Assembly (NCBI RefSeq): GCF_002967765.1
Contig: NZ_PUHY01000005.1
Location: forward strand, 496,001-560,000
Length of the DNA stretch: 64,000 nt
Source of the DNA: Blastopirellula marina
GTDB lineage: Bacteria > Planctomycetota > Planctomycetia > Pirellulales > Pirellulaceae
Reading direction: 5' to 3'
Shown: positions 1 to 7,785 of the stretch, piece by piece
Position numbering within the stretch: the first letter of the stretch is position 1
Layout: every line of letters starts with the position of its first letter
Position numbers and translations under genes: made by a program
The notes under the pieces: generated by a model
What the model was told of the DNA's origin: nothing
The model's input: only the letters and a program-made list of their open reading frames with translations
Database searches by the model: none

Positions 1-417
1 GCAGTGACTTGTGCGATTGGAGCCGTTCTAGGTTGGGCCATTTACCACGATTCGCTAGGAGGACCGTGGCTGATTATCGATCGGGTGAAGCGGGTGTTTG
101 TCTTCCCGCGTACCAGTGAGTCGTTTTCCTTTGACCAGATCGATCATCTGCAAGATATCGGAACGTACCCATTTCAGCCCAGCACTTGGTCGGACAATTC
201 ATGCTGTAGCGAGTTGCATTTGGTCGTGAAGGAAAACGGAACCCAACGCCGCATCCCCTTCCTGCGTGGCGGCAGAGATTCCATCAACGATTTCCGCCAC
301 TTGGCCAACGCCCTCGCCGGCTTGAACCTGGTCCCCGTGAAACGAATCCGCGGCGCAAGCTACTCCGGGATGATCAACCAACGCTGGCTAACACCTGAGT
401 TGGTTAACGAAGCGTAA
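1..417 (+). CDS. Hypothetical protein, 5'-truncated by window edge
   Basis: The frame is open to the left edge; the first possible start is a GTG at base 4, but the first visible residues are hydrophobic (CAIGAVLGWAIY) and look like the end of a membrane segment, so the true start is probably outside the window. The remaining part is soluble-looking: a stretch LIIDRVKRVFVFPR followed by a polar region. This resembles small planctomycete membrane-anchored proteins with a PH-like or photosystem-assembly-like fold, but I cannot name a family. It is followed within a few bases by a small membrane ORF. Confidence 0.55.
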   Translation, partial: AVTCAIGAVLGWAIYHDSLGGPWLIIDRVKRVFVFPRTSESFSFDQIDHLQDIGTYPFQPSTWSDNSCCSELHLVVKENGTQRRIPFLRGGRDSINDFRHLANALAGLNLVPVKRIRGASYSGMINQRWLTPELVNEA

Positions 418-673
418 GCAAATCAGCCTACGTCACATCGTTGCTTTCACAACGCTTCTTGGTCTGATTCTTGGTGGGTTCATCTCGCCTGATTTTATGA
501 TTTGGGGGCCCGTAGGTGGATGTGGCCTCGCGAGCCTCATCGGAATCGTGATTTGCTATTTCGTCAGCACTAAGAATTACTTGCTGTTTGGCGTGTTCTG
601 GGGAATCATTAGTCTTTTGGCGACTGGTGTTTTAGCGCGGATTATCTCGGATGCTATGAATCGCATTTATTAG
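395..673 (+). CDS. Possible small membrane protein with unclear start
   Basis: An open frame begins after a stop at 389-391 and ends with TAG at 671-673. It reads as a strongly hydrophobic protein with two or three likely membrane segments (VAFTTLLGLILGGFI, LASLIGIVICYF, LLFGVFWGIISLLA). The only ATG in the upstream half is at 497, which would cut off the first hydrophobic segment; the only upstream candidate start is a CTG at 395, overlapping the preceding gene. It could be a real small membrane gene with a rare start, or a frameshifted tail of the preceding membrane gene. The hydrophobic periodicity makes chance less likely. Confidence 0.4.
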   Translation: MSWLTKRKQISLRHIVAFTTLLGLILGGFISPDFMIWGPVGGCGLASLIGIVICYFVSTKNYLLFGVFWGIISLLATGVLARIISDAMNRIY

Positions 674-778
674 GTTCAGATTAATTCGATTCACTAGTTT
701 CTGCCGCCGAGTTCCCCAACAATGTCTTGAATGCGGCGCCGATTGGCATCCCGATCGCCTACTTCCTAGCCCTGATAA

Positions 779-856
779 GGGCGGCAGATCGTAGCCAGGG
801 GCGTCAGCCCCTGGTAGGCGTGCCCTTCAAAAGTGAGCCCCAACGGGGCGGCAGAA
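779..856. repeat. REP-like palindromic repeat, left of RAYT
   Basis: Contains the hairpin CCAGGGGCGTCAGCCCCTGG (795-814) next to GGCGGCAGATCGTAG, then GAGCCCCAACGGGGCGGC (835-852). The same two modules recur in inverted orientation at 1345-1422, on the other side of the transposase gene. This is the arrangement expected for a REP/RAYT unit. Confidence 0.75.
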
Positions 857-877
857 GGTCTTGCTTCAATAAAGCAT

Positions 878-1330
878 TTACTCCCAAACATACTTCTCGT
901 CGTACTTGATACGATGCTTGTCAAGAAACGTGAGCAGTTCGTCTCGGAACGATCGTGTTTGGTGATGCTTCTGTTGTTGTTCGATGTATTGACGAACGTC
1001 CATTACGGCTGATTCGCTGACTGAGAACGCTGCGTAGCCAGCTTGCCAGGCAAAGTCAGAACGATTGGGAATGGTCTCGTGAATCCATCGACTCGAATTC
1101 GCTTTCACGTTACGGACCAATTCGACCACCGACGTTTCTCGTGAGAGTGACACCAACAGATGAACATGATCAGGCATGCCACCACCCACGATTAACGGAC
1201 TCCCCAGTTTTCTCAGCGTGCCGGACAAATACTCGTAAAGCCGAGTTGACCATTCGTCATCAATCGAATTCCGGCGATGCTTCGTGCTGAAGATCACGTG
1301 AATTAGGAGGTTTGCGAACGACTGAGGCAT
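878..1330 (-). CDS. REP-associated tyrosine transposase (RAYT, Y1/IS200-like)
   Basis: The 150-residue protein has the Y1 transposase layout: N-terminal LLIHVIFSTKHR, the HUH motif as MPDHVHLLVS, and a C-terminal helix carrying the catalytic tyrosine (VRQYIEQQQKHHQ). These proteins nick and rejoin single-stranded DNA at REP palindromes. The ATG at 1330 (MPQSFANL) is chosen over an upstream start because the upstream extension is just translation of the flanking repeat. The gene lies between two inverted copies of a G+C-rich palindrome, which supports RAYT rather than a mobile IS200. No second transposase gene is nearby. Confidence 0.88.
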   Translation of the reverse strand: MPQSFANLLIHVIFSTKHRRNSIDDEWSTRLYEYLSGTLRKLGSPLIVGGGMPDHVHLLVSLSRETSVVELVRNVKANSSRWIHETIPNRSDFAWQAGYAAFSVSESAVMDVRQYIEQQQKHHQTRSFRDELLTFLDKHRIKYDEKYVWE

Positions 1331-1344
1331 GATGCTGCTCTCGA

Positions 1345-1422
1345 TTCTGCCGCCCCGGTGGGGCTCGGGTTTTGGTAGATCACGTTCCAGGGGCTCACGC
1401 CCCTGGCTACAATCTGGCGCCC
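1345..1422. repeat. REP-like palindromic repeat, right of RAYT
   Basis: Inverted counterpart of 779-856: CTGCCGCCCCGGTGGGGCTC (1347-1366) and the hairpin CCAGGGGCTCACGCCCCTGG (1387-1406) followed by CTACAATCTGGCGCC. Orientation is opposite to the left copy, so the transposase gene is symmetrically framed. The 270 bases from here to the next gene show nothing else that I recognise. Confidence 0.75.
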
Positions 1423-1694
1423 TTCCAGGGCTGCATACATAAGCCAAAACGATAAGGATTGATTCGCGTAAATAAGGCTCGTCGCTGGGTCAGCGTATCG
1501 GTCGGTCGCCATGCGAAGTTGTTTCTAGGTGATCCGTAGCGTGTCCTTTGAAAGGAGGTCCACGCTACGATTTCCAGGCCTGGAAAGCGATCGTTGCGGT
1601 TCGTGTGGCAGTTTAGGACTTTCTCGATCACGCGTTAATACTAGTCAAACGCACGACATACTGTAGCCCTGACATCGGTGGCAGAACGATTCTA

Positions 1695-2555
1695 TTACTC
1701 TGCCTTGTCAGCGTTCTCAGAATCTTCTTCCGCTTCTGAAGGAACACCCCAATATCGCAGTGTGCGTCTGGCGGCGTAGTCGGTAGCGTTGAATGATCGG
1801 CCTCCAGGTTGATGGTCGGTATCTTCCGCGGTTTCGTCATCCTCGTCGTGGTCGACGTACGAACGGACCAGTGCGATGTTTTCATCCGTTTTGAAATATC
1901 GTAGCGCTTCGATCGCTTCGCCGCCGATGATCGAATGGTCTGGGTAATCGCGCAGCCACGTTTTGGCGTGCTGTTCAAGCTGCTTATCAACCGGCACATG
2001 CAACGAAACACCTCCACCAGTGCGGTAGTATTTCATCCAATGGGTATCCTTCACGAACGCTTGCGGCACGCGTACTCGAACCGAACGTTGCCGTGCGATT
2101 CCGATCGTTTCCTGAGCCAGTTCCTTGGTCATCTCAAGTAGCTTGGTGGAATCGCGGATGACGTCGAACTTGGTGGTCAGTGCTTTGGGGGACGGCTCTT
2201 CGGTCAACGGAATGACCAGTGCTTTGTGCGTATTGTCGATTTCCAACACCAAAACCGGCGTACCGCTGTCTTGGGCAAGCTGCTGGGCGTCGGTGAGATG
2301 ATTCAGCAATACGGCGTGTTTCTGCCGGTGATGCCCTTTGATCGTTTCCTTAACCTTTAGATGTAGCATTTGCGGCGCACCTAGTTTGACCGCCGGTTCG
2401 ATCGCGTCGATCGTGGCAACGTAAATCCGAGGCGAGTTCGCCACGGCCAACTCTAAACTATGCTCGATCTTAAAAAGAGGTTGAGCTACAACCGATGAGC
2501 CAACAAACAAGGTGATCAGCAACGAAAACAAACCACGCATGGGAAGAGAAGACAT
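1695..2555 (-). CDS. Secreted protein of unknown function
   Basis: The 286-residue product starts MSSLPMRG and has a signal peptide (LFSLLITLFVGSSVVAQ) with a plausible cleavage after VVAQ. The ATG at 2555 is preferred over an upstream TTG at 2588 because it starts directly before the signal peptide. The mature part is mixed alpha/beta without cysteines of note; residues around 215-240 (HSIIGGEAIEALRYFKTDE) resemble a single HEAT-like helix pair. The C-terminus is highly acidic. I do not recognise the family; it is probably periplasmic. Confidence 0.7.
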   Translation of the reverse strand: MSSLPMRGLFSLLITLFVGSSVVAQPLFKIEHSLELAVANSPRIYVATIDAIEPAVKLGAPQMLHLKVKETIKGHHRQKHAVLLNHLTDAQQLAQDSGTPVLVLEIDNTHKALVIPLTEEPSPKALTTKFDVIRDSTKLLEMTKELAQETIGIARQRSVRVRVPQAFVKDTHWMKYYRTGGGVSLHVPVDKQLEQHAKTWLRDYPDHSIIGGEAIEALRYFKTDENIALVRSYVDHDEDDETAEDTDHQPGGRSFNATDYAARRTLRYWGVPSEAEEDSENADKAE

Positions 2556-2648
2556 AACGTTGTTTCCTGATGAGATGAGATGGAACAACGTTGAGGGTAC
2601 GTGGGAATTAACGAAAGGTCAAACCGAGTTCACGCGAAGCAATCAATC

Positions 2649-3272
2649 TTAACGGCCGACTAATTCGACCTCGGTATCGGCGGCTGACAGATCGATGATG
2701 TCGGCGCGGTCGATAGGTTGCGATTGGTTCAACTCCGATTGAACGGTTACCAATAACTGTTGATCGATGTAGGCGATCAGCGATTTGACGGAGGCCGGAA
2801 AGTGATTGTTCAGGTAGACCCGCTTCATTTGGCTGTTCACCTGAAGCGTCAAGATGATTTGGGTTCCGTCGTGAACGTTGGCGTGGTAGGCGTCCGGCAT
2901 ATCGGCGAACTCCATGTCACGAAGACGCTGGCAAAGGTCCGCGACCGATTCGCTTGGCAGTTGAAACTTGGCTTCGCGCGGCTGCTCGAAGCAGCGTTCG
3001 CAAAATTGAAATCGTGCGTCACCGTTGCCGCAGACTTCCAGAGTATCGAAGCCTGTCAGGCCAGAGCCAATGCCGTAACGGAAGACCAGCGACTCGCCCG
3101 GCACGATCGCCTCGTTTGCTAGCGTCGAACTATTGGGCGTTGTCGTGCCTAGCGGAAAGGAACTAGCCCCGCGCCATAGTGGCAGATAGGCCGATGCCGC
3201 CAAGATCGACACACTGACGATCACTCCGACTCCCATCAGCAAGCAAGTCGGGTTTGCGAAATTGGCCAACAT
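2649..3272 (-). CDS. Membrane-anchored protein, paralogue of the neighbour at 3422-4021
   Basis: The 207-residue protein starts at ATG 3272 (MLANFANP); one N-terminal membrane segment (VGVIVSVSILAASAYLPLW) is followed by a soluble domain. It shares the layout and motifs TGFDTLEV.GNG and MEFADMPD with the next gene upstream (TGFDRLQIRGNG and AHFAEMPDGY), so the two are tandem paralogues. Cysteines at CGNGDARFQFCERC are specific to this copy. The function is unknown; the pair may form a small envelope-associated unit. Confidence 0.7.
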   Translation of the reverse strand: MLANFANPTCLLMGVGVIVSVSILAASAYLPLWRGASSFPLGTTTPNSSTLANEAIVPGESLVFRYGIGSGLTGFDTLEVCGNGDARFQFCERCFEQPREAKFQLPSESVADLCQRLRDMEFADMPDAYHANVHDGTQIILTLQVNSQMKRVYLNNHFPASVKSLIAYIDQQLLVTVQSELNQSQPIDRADIIDLSAADTEVELVGR

Positions 3273-3421
3273 AACGAGTTTCCTTACGGACGATTTCCTG
3301 AGTGAGTGCCTACCAAGTGTTAGGCAGCTAATAACCAGGACGAACACCGATAGCCAATGGTTTCTTGACTCAGAAAAACTTATTCCTGCTCGCTATCACA
3401 TGCGGATAACCTGTCATGTTG

Positions 3422-4021
3422 TCACGGTTGGAACCGTTGTTCGACTTCTTCCCACGGGATTGGCTGGGCGTTATCGGCTTCGTCCCGATGCGGTGCGATC
3501 ACGTGCTGCGAGATGTAATCGTCAAGCATCAGAAGTTCGTCGGAAATGTAATCACTGCACGAGACGTTCTTCCGCTTCCCTTGGCAGGCGACCAGCATGC
3601 TCAAAAATGCGGCATCGCAAAGGTTGGTCGAGTACCCATCCGGCATCTCAGCGAAATGGGCAGACCGCAAAGCGTAACCCAGCCGAGCCAGTTCGTCGTC
3701 GGTCAGCGTAAAGGTCGCCAGTCGTGGCTCGATCGATCTCGGGTTAGAAAGTTGAACATGGACGAGCATCTTCACCTGACCATTTCCACGGATCTGCAGC
3801 CGGTCGAATCCCGTTTCAAAATGCCCGCTACTTCGTTCGAACAGGAACGTGTCGTCCACCGCGATCACGTCGCTGGTAAGTGTCGAAGTATTCGGATGGA
3901 CCGTCAACTGCGACGTGAAAGGTGCGTCGTCGCGCCGCGGCAAGATTTCGGAAGCCACGATCACCCAGCCCAGAAGAATCAGGCCGATAGTACCGCTGAT
4001 CAAGATGGTTTCCGTTCGCAT
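3422..4021 (-). CDS. Membrane-anchored protein, paralogue of 2649-3272
   Basis: The 199-residue protein has an N-terminal membrane anchor (ISGTIGLILLGWVIVASEIL) and a soluble domain related to the downstream neighbour (shared TGFD.L, GNG and AEMPD motifs, similar spacing). It lies 149 bases upstream of its paralogue on the same strand, so co-transcription is possible. No catalytic motif was seen. The family is not recognised. Confidence 0.7.
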   Translation of the reverse strand: MRTETILISGTIGLILLGWVIVASEILPRRDDAPFTSQLTVHPNTSTLTSDVIAVDDTFLFERSSGHFETGFDRLQIRGNGQVKMLVHVQLSNPRSIEPRLATFTLTDDELARLGYALRSAHFAEMPDGYSTNLCDAAFLSMLVACQGKRKNVSCSDYISDELLMLDDYISQHVIAPHRDEADNAQPIPWEEVEQRFQP

Positions 4022-4240
4022 CTGAGAAGCCTTCCCATTTTCGCAACTCCAAGATGTACATTGCCACGTTGTAAGCTCCGACGAAGCAGTGCTGATTACG
4101 GATTCTGGAAAGAGGAAGTTTTTGCGAAGATAGCGTGATTTCGAGTAGACTGGTCATGCCCTAACCATGACGAAACATCCAACTCATCCCAGTCAGAAAC
4201 CGGGACGATGCTTCCGACAGCTTTGACAAGTGCACGTAGT

Positions 4241-4552
4241 ATGGAATCCATTGAACATGCCCGTGAAGGCCAAGATCGACGAAGATCGTCTGCGCCGGTA
4301 AGTTTCTCTTTAGGTTCCCTTCTTGGCACAATCGCCGTCTCCGCCGTCGCCTTGGTAATGACGATCTATTGGCATGTCTGGATCGTCAACACAATCTGTC
4401 TGGCCGTGATCTTCCATCAAGGCTTCGTCTGGCGAACATGTCGTTACCGTGTGGAGATCATCGCGGTGGCCATGTTCGTGGGCAATTTAACTGGATACGC
4501 TCAGATCTTGCTGGCGGCGTTATCCACGGACATGCCTCAGGTAGCCCATTAA
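4241..4552 (+). CDS. Small membrane protein of unknown function
   Basis: The 103-residue protein starts at ATG 4241 (MESIEHAREG); an upstream ATG at 4208 in the same frame would add 11 residues. After a charged N-terminus there are two or three hydrophobic segments (LLGTIAVSAVALVMTIYWHVWIV, IIAVAMFVGNLTGYAQILLAAL). No family is recognised. It is followed 22 bases later by a gene for a larger membrane-anchored LRR-type protein, so they may be co-transcribed. Confidence 0.55.
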   Translation: MESIEHAREGQDRRRSSAPVSFSLGSLLGTIAVSAVALVMTIYWHVWIVNTICLAVIFHQGFVWRTCRYRVEIIAVAMFVGNLTGYAQILLAALSTDMPQVAH

Positions 4553-4574
4553 GCCAAGTTCCTAGCCGACCTAA

Positions 4575-5702
4575 ATGTTTGACAAGCTCTTAGCCAAAGA
4601 GATTCCGGATAGTAAGCGAAGAAGACTGCCGCGTTGGTCAGTCAAGGGAATGATCTGGTTGCTGGCGATAATTGCCCTGGTATGTGGCGTGTGGACAGCA
4701 ATCTTTCAGAAGTCGAGGGAAGATTCTTATGTCAGTAAACTACGAAGCCAAGGATTTGAAGTTTACGTCTACAATTTGAGTTACCGCGAACGGCGAGATC
4801 GGAATGACCCAGCCTGGCACTATGTCACCGGTGTCCATCTGGATATCAATAAGTTTCGGGGCGAGCTTTCAAAGGGTCGGGCCAAGCTTATTGGTAGCAA
4901 TCATCTGGGTATGATTCGCTACCTCGATGAGATCGAGAGCCTTTCGTTGGATCAGAGCGATGTAGATAGCGAAGCACTGTTATCCCTTGCCTGTTTGCCA
5001 GCATTACGCGAGCTAAGTGTGGCGAACACCGATATAGACGATCGCCTGCTCCGCGCGGTGGGTAAGTACCAAAAGCTAGAAGCATTGGACTTTCAAGGAA
5101 CCCTTGTAACGGAAAACGGATTGAAGGAACTTGCAGATTGCGATCAACTTCACACGTTAATTATGAACGATGCTTGCGCGACAGACGAGGCACTTGTTGT
5201 GGTGGGCAAGCATCCGAATATCAATCATTTAGAAGCCTGCGCGGATCGTGAGTCCCCTCCTAATTGGTATCACAAAGGATTTGGAGGACACTTACTGATC
5301 GACAGCGATCAAATATCTGACCGAGGTCTAGGGGCGATAGATTCCACAGCCAGGTTCTCATCGCTGTACCTGAGAAGCCCGAAAATCACCGGCAGCTTTC
5401 TGCGCGGATGGGGTTCGCTTGAAGATCTTGAATATGTTGACGTAACGGGATGCCCCAATTTCGATCCGCTCAATGTCGCCTATCTAACTGGCATCAGCAT
5501 GCGGACGCTCAATATTACTTGTAAACCATCGGAACTCCGCGGCGTAACATTCAAAAAGTCGCCCATCACGGTCGTGAACATCCTCTGGGATGCTCCGCTG
5601 GATGAAGACGACCACAAAGCGATCGCGGAAATGAAAGCGAAAGAGAACACGATGTACATCAAAGATGGCATCCGCAAGGTGGCAATTCACTCGACAAAAT
5701 AG
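4575..5702 (+). CDS. Membrane-anchored leucine-rich-repeat-like protein (copy 1)
   Basis: The 375-residue protein begins with a basic stretch and a single membrane segment at about residues 28-44 (MIWLLAIIALVCGVW). Residues about 115-210 read as degenerate leucine-rich repeats (IESLSLDQSDVDSEAL, LRELSVANTDIDD, LEALDFQGTLVTENGL), typical of planctomycete LRR proteins. The C-terminal part (ILWDAPLDEDDHKAIAEMK) is shared with the next gene. It ends 2 bases before the GTG of the next open frame and 41 bases before its preferred ATG. Probably a surface or envelope binding protein; the partner is unknown. Confidence 0.7.
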   Translation: MFDKLLAKEIPDSKRRRLPRWSVKGMIWLLAIIALVCGVWTAIFQKSREDSYVSKLRSQGFEVYVYNLSYRERRDRNDPAWHYVTGVHLDINKFRGELSKGRAKLIGSNHLGMIRYLDEIESLSLDQSDVDSEALLSLACLPALRELSVANTDIDDRLLRAVGKYQKLEALDFQGTLVTENGLKELADCDQLHTLIMNDACATDEALVVVGKHPNINHLEACADRESPPNWYHKGFGGHLLIDSDQISDRGLGAIDSTARFSSLYLRSPKITGSFLRGWGSLEDLEYVDVTGCPNFDPLNVAYLTGISMRTLNITCKPSELRGVTFKKSPITVVNILWDAPLDEDDHKAIAEMKAKENTMYIKDGIRKVAIHSTK

Positions 5703-5743
5703 GCGTGTTTCGGCGGTGTGATTTTGGTAGCGTATACGTTGCC

Positions 5744-6748
5744 ATGAACAACTTGCGCGACAAGTCGATGCCACGCTGGCGGCGATTCGCCCGGTGGTGC
5801 CCGCCCCTCCCCCGCTGGTCTTTACGAGGGATGATTGGGTTATGTACCGCCGTGGGTGTGATGTCAGCGATTTGGTCTTCCGCGAATTACGCCTCGCGCG
5901 AAGCTAGTTTTGCTCGGCAGTTGCAGCAAAAAGGTTTCACGGTTCTCACCGCGCGGATGACCGGCGGCCCGTTTCGCTGGGCGGTCAGCGATGAAGAGGA
6001 TTTGTACGTGGCGTCGATCTATCTCGATGTCGATCGGTTCGATGGAAGCCTGGTGGGCGAGCGAGCTCAGCTGGTTGGCAGCCATGCTTGGGAGAACATT
6101 CGCCGCTGCCAGCACGTGAATTATTTGGGACTCGCCTACAGCGATGTCGATACCGATGCCATCTTGTCGCTGCGGTCGCAGCCGCAAAGTCTCGATCTGA
6201 CCGGCACCGATGTCGACGATCGCCTCCTACGCGAACTGGCCGACTTCGCCAACCAGTGCAAGCTGATTCGCCTGAAGAATACGCAGGTTACCGATGAAGG
6301 TCTGCGTCATTGGAACCACTGCACGAGCCTCAGGGAGTTTGCCGTCGGTGGGCCACAGATCAGCGACGCAGGAATCAGCCAGTTTTGCCACTGTCGCAAT
6401 CTGGCGAGGATCGCCGTCTCGGGCCGACAAGTTTGCGGAACATTCCTCCACGAGTTCCGCCATGCCAAGACGCTCGAGCGGCTTTCGATCGATGATTGCC
6501 CCAACTTTGATCTTGGCAATTTAAAGTACTTGAAGGAGATTCGATCGCCTGAGTTCGACATCGCCTGCAAACCAGCCGCGCTGCCGATCGAATGCATTCA
6601 ACAAAGCTCGATCCGCAGGCTGACCATTTTGTGGGACGCTCAATTGGACGAGGCCGACCAGACGGCAATCGAGAAATTAAAAGCCAACACAAACCGCGCG
6701 TGCTACCCAGACGGCATCCGCTACGTGGTGGTTAAGCCGACGAACTAA
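5744..6748 (+). CDS. Membrane-anchored leucine-rich-repeat-like protein (copy 2)
   Basis: Tandem paralogue of 4575-5702, sharing the basic start plus membrane segment (PRWSLRGMIGLCTAVGVMSAIW), the phrase YL.VDRFDG, LRR-like units (LDLTGTDVDDRLL, LIRLKNTQVTDEGL, LREFAVGGPQISDAG) and the C-terminal ILWDAQLDEADQTAIEKLK. ATG 5744 is preferred; a GTG at 5705 would extend it by 13 residues. 334 residues. The region 4.5-6.7 kb is therefore a local gene duplication followed by divergence. Confidence 0.7.
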   Translation: MNNLRDKSMPRWRRFARWCPPLPRWSLRGMIGLCTAVGVMSAIWSSANYASREASFARQLQQKGFTVLTARMTGGPFRWAVSDEEDLYVASIYLDVDRFDGSLVGERAQLVGSHAWENIRRCQHVNYLGLAYSDVDTDAILSLRSQPQSLDLTGTDVDDRLLRELADFANQCKLIRLKNTQVTDEGLRHWNHCTSLREFAVGGPQISDAGISQFCHCRNLARIAVSGRQVCGTFLHEFRHAKTLERLSIDDCPNFDLGNLKYLKEIRSPEFDIACKPAALPIECIQQSSIRRLTILWDAQLDEADQTAIEKLKANTNRACYPDGIRYVVVKPTN

Positions 6749-6788
6749 AGCGGCCCAGTGTTGAGCTCTTAGGTGAATGACGGGCGAT

Positions 6789-7661
6789 CTACTCTTTAAC
6801 CGGCTTCCCCGCTTCGTCGAGCAGGAACGTCTTCGAGATGCCTGACTCAGGATTGCCGACGTGGCGAATTGCCATTCGCTGAATCTCTGGCAGTTGGTTG
6901 AGCCACCGATCGAAATCGGCCTGGGCGGCTGCTTTCTCCTCGGGTGGCGACTTGTAGGCACGATACTGCAGGTAAAGGAACTCGATCGTGTCGTTTAACG
7001 ATTTGCTTTCGAAGGTGCCACGCAGGCTATGCAGACGATCGAGCGACGTAGACGGTCCTAGTTGGCCCAACATATACAGGCTCACCGCTTGGCGTCCCTT
7101 TTCGCTGAACAGTTCGTCGAGCCGCTTTTGATCGTTTCGGCTGATGCTTGCGGTACGCAGCTCGCACTTCGCGGCGAGCGTGTAGGTCGCTTGCGGGTTG
7201 GCATCCTTGGCACGCTTCGGTCGATAGACGGCGGACAGATCGAAATAGCCAATCTCTTGAATTCGTCGCCAGAAGTCAGGCTCCCATTGTTGGTAATGGG
7301 CCGACGAGCGAAGCAGGTAGTAACGCGCCGTCCACCCTGGCTGAAGGGTAACGGTTGCATCGGGGCCGCCGACCAAACCGTACCCGTAGCCCCGGTCGAT
7401 AAACAAGATATTCGCCACGTCGCCATCGCGTGCGGAAGCTTCCATACGGAAGTTGGTGTAATCGAGTGTGGGACGAACAAACGTATACGGTTCGTCGCCA
7501 ACGTTCTTAATGTCGAACTGAAGGTAGATCGGCGAAACAAAATCAACGTTCCGCTCAGCCGACTGCAACGTCAACTCAACCTCTTGAGACAACGCCGGGG
7601 CGGCCAGCACGAGCCAGGCCATAAACGCCCAAAAAGCGGAACAAGCGTGGAAGAGGTGCAT
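6789..7661 (-). CDS. Secreted protein of unknown function
   Basis: The 290-residue protein from ATG 7661 begins with a signal peptide (HLFHACSAFWAFMAWLVLAAPALSQE). The mature N-terminal half looks like a beta-sandwich with the phrase SPIYLQFDIKNVGDEPYTF, typical of secreted planctomycete proteins that describe an immunoglobulin-like fold; the C-terminal half is helical. An upstream in-frame start would place 30 extra residues before the signal peptide, so it was rejected. Family not recognised. The gene is divergent from the metalloprotease at 7786, and the 124 bases between should hold both promoters. Confidence 0.65.
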   Translation of the reverse strand: MHLFHACSAFWAFMAWLVLAAPALSQEVELTLQSAERNVDFVSPIYLQFDIKNVGDEPYTFVRPTLDYTNFRMEASARDGDVANILFIDRGYGYGLVGGPDATVTLQPGWTARYYLLRSSAHYQQWEPDFWRRIQEIGYFDLSAVYRPKRAKDANPQATYTLAAKCELRTASISRNDQKRLDELFSEKGRQAVSLYMLGQLGPSTSLDRLHSLRGTFESKSLNDTIEFLYLQYRAYKSPPEEKAAAQADFDRWLNQLPEIQRMAIRHVGNPESGISKTFLLDEAGKPVKE

Positions 7662-7785
7662 CACTAGAGTTCCTGGGGTGAAAACGCGTGATTCGTGTTT
7701 GGGGAGCGTGTATCGTAACGCCATTTCCGTTGCCTGACCAACAATTGTCAATTACAACAGGCATAGACTTATCTAGGAAAAGACT

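Noticed and set aside
7062-7667. 201-codon plus-strand frame opposite the secreted protein gene
   Set aside because: Antisense shadow; the minus-strand frame has a signal peptide and protein-like sequence.
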